A DNA stretch of 64,000 nt. Source: Cladophialophora immunda. Lineage: Eukaryota; Ascomycota; Eurotiomycetes; Chaetothyriales; Herpotrichiellaceae. The position numbers and the translations under genes were made by a program. The DNA lies in NCBI RefSeq assembly GCF_000835495.1, contig NW_015622545.1, forward strand, positions 4,108,042-4,172,041, read 5' to 3'. Below, in pieces: positions 63,320-64,000 of this stretch. The stretch's first letter is position 1. The number at the start of each line of letters is the position of its first letter. A model generated the notes under the pieces. That model was not told where the DNA came from, ran no database searches, and worked only from the letters and a program-made list of their open reading frames with translations.

Positions 63320-64000
63320 ATGCAGAACCAAGAACACGAAGAACCCAGGCAGGATTGGGTAGCGCCCACAGAGAGGGATATCTCCTTCCAAGGTCTGCCA
63401 CGCGAGCACGAGTCCCTCCTCAAGGAGACCTTGTACCCCGATGATGCATTCAAGGGCACGACCTACTGGGCTGACCTACCGGCCGGAGAACGTACCAAAT
63501 GGGTGAACGACCAACATAGCTCGGAGGCCAGGCGAGAACTAAGGGACGTGTGGCAAATGTTCAAGGCTGACCCTCTGGATCCAATCAACCGATATCTTCA
63601 TAACTATGCCGTCACCGGCGTCGGATTCTTCACCGAGGGTTACGTCTTGTTCTCTGTGGGGAATGTCCTACCCCTCCTGGAAGTCGTGTGGCCTCAGTGC
63701 TGGAGGAAGCATTCAGTCTGCGACAAAACCATGGTGCAGGCCATCAGCTACATGGAGATTCTCGGTATCATCTGTGGGCAAATCCTAGTTGGTATCACTG
63801 GCGATTGGATTGGCCGGCGCTGGGGCCTGATTCAAGACGCGCTCATCATGTTGACCGGGACCATTCTTCTGACATCAATGTGGGGTGTTACGCTGTCCGG
63901 GTGGACAGTCATGTATGGAATCAGCCTCTTCTGGTTCTCGGTTGGAGTGGGTGGCGAGTATCCCATGACCTCGTCCACCGCCATGGAAGGTATCCATGGC
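63320..64000 (+). CDS. PHO84-like MFS phosphate transporter, 5' part (runs off the window)
   Basis: The frame opens at ATG 63320 (context CACCATGC) with MQNQEHEEPRQDWV and stays open for 227 codons to the window end without intron or stop. After about 90 hydrophilic residues come NRYLHNYAVTGVGFFTEGYV (helix 1), MEILGIICGQILVGITGDWI with GRRWGL (helix 2 and motif A, G-D-x-x-G-R-R), an ALIMLTGTILLTSMWGVTLS helix, and FWFSVGVGGEYPMTSS (the GxGGEYP signature of the phosphate:H+ symporter family), with the partial end MEGIHG. Pho84-type carriers import inorganic phosphate at the plasma membrane; some relatives in fungi carry other organic anions. The long N-terminus and the unusual loop WPQCWRKHSVCDK suggest a divergent subfamily. 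Confidence 0.85.
   Translation, partial: MQNQEHEEPRQDWVAPTERDISFQGLPREHESLLKETLYPDDAFKGTTYWADLPAGERTKWVNDQHSSEARRELRDVWQMFKADPLDPINRYLHNYAVTGVGFFTEGYVLFSVGNVLPLLEVVWPQCWRKHSVCDKTMVQAISYMEILGIICGQILVGITGDWIGRRWGLIQDALIMLTGTILLTSMWGVTLSGWTVMYGISLFWFSVGVGGEYPMTSSTAMEGIHG

Overview
The window is a 64 kb piece of nuclear chromosome from a filamentous ascomycete (Pezizomycotina). Evidence: short spliceosomal introns with GT..CTAAC/CTRAC..AG signals, monocistronic genes on both strands, a HET-domain (heterokaryon incompatibility) gene, and fungal versions of Vid21, Rif1, Mak11, Bud27/URI and the mitochondrial pyruvate carrier. I cannot fix the class from sequence alone; Eurotiomycetes or Dothideomycetes fit equally. 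There is no operon, CRISPR array, rRNA, recognisable tRNA, or intact transposon.

Layout. 0-9.4 kb: a possibly myristoylated small protein (-), glucose-6-phosphate 1-epimerase (+), an AT-hook protein with a C-terminal membrane segment (-), a large disordered basic protein (-) and a GNAT acetyltransferase (-). 9.4-17.9 kb is the accessory-like part: a solitary HET gene, a 2.3 kb gene-poor stretch with a three-copy repeat, and a DHA2-type MFS exporter whose upstream region carries strong palindromes. 17.9-37.4 kb is dense housekeeping: URI/Bud27-like, TFIIH Tfb3/MAT1, eIF3m, NuA4 Vid21/Eaf1, MAK11, UMP-CMP kinase with a puzzling in-frame upstream ORF, and clathrin heavy chain. 37.4-47.3 kb: pyruvate carboxylase (with a 5-nt microexon), a 97-aa conserved-looking small protein, and MPC1. 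Pyruvate carboxylase and the mitochondrial pyruvate carrier, two genes for pyruvate use, lie 3 kb apart. 47.8-64 kb: Rif1, Ric8, mevalonate kinase, farnesyl/geranylgeranyltransferase alpha subunit, a cytochrome P450, AICAR transformylase/IMP cyclohydrolase (with a GC-AG intron), and the 5' part of a PHO84-like MFS transporter cut by the window edge.

Mevalonate kinase (makes isoprenoid precursor) and the prenyltransferase alpha subunit (uses farnesyl or geranylgeranyl diphosphate) are neighbours on the same strand. I rebuilt exons by hand from reading frame, splice consensus and family sequence; every junction is a prediction. I found no obvious new defence or mobile system. The most notable observations are gene-structure ones: a nested acceptor in clathrin heavy chain that would add exactly 51 in-frame codons, the 5-nt microexon, the GC-AG intron, the upstream ORF of UMP-CMP kinase, the PP1-docking set of Rif1, and the palindromes and repeats around the MFS exporter.
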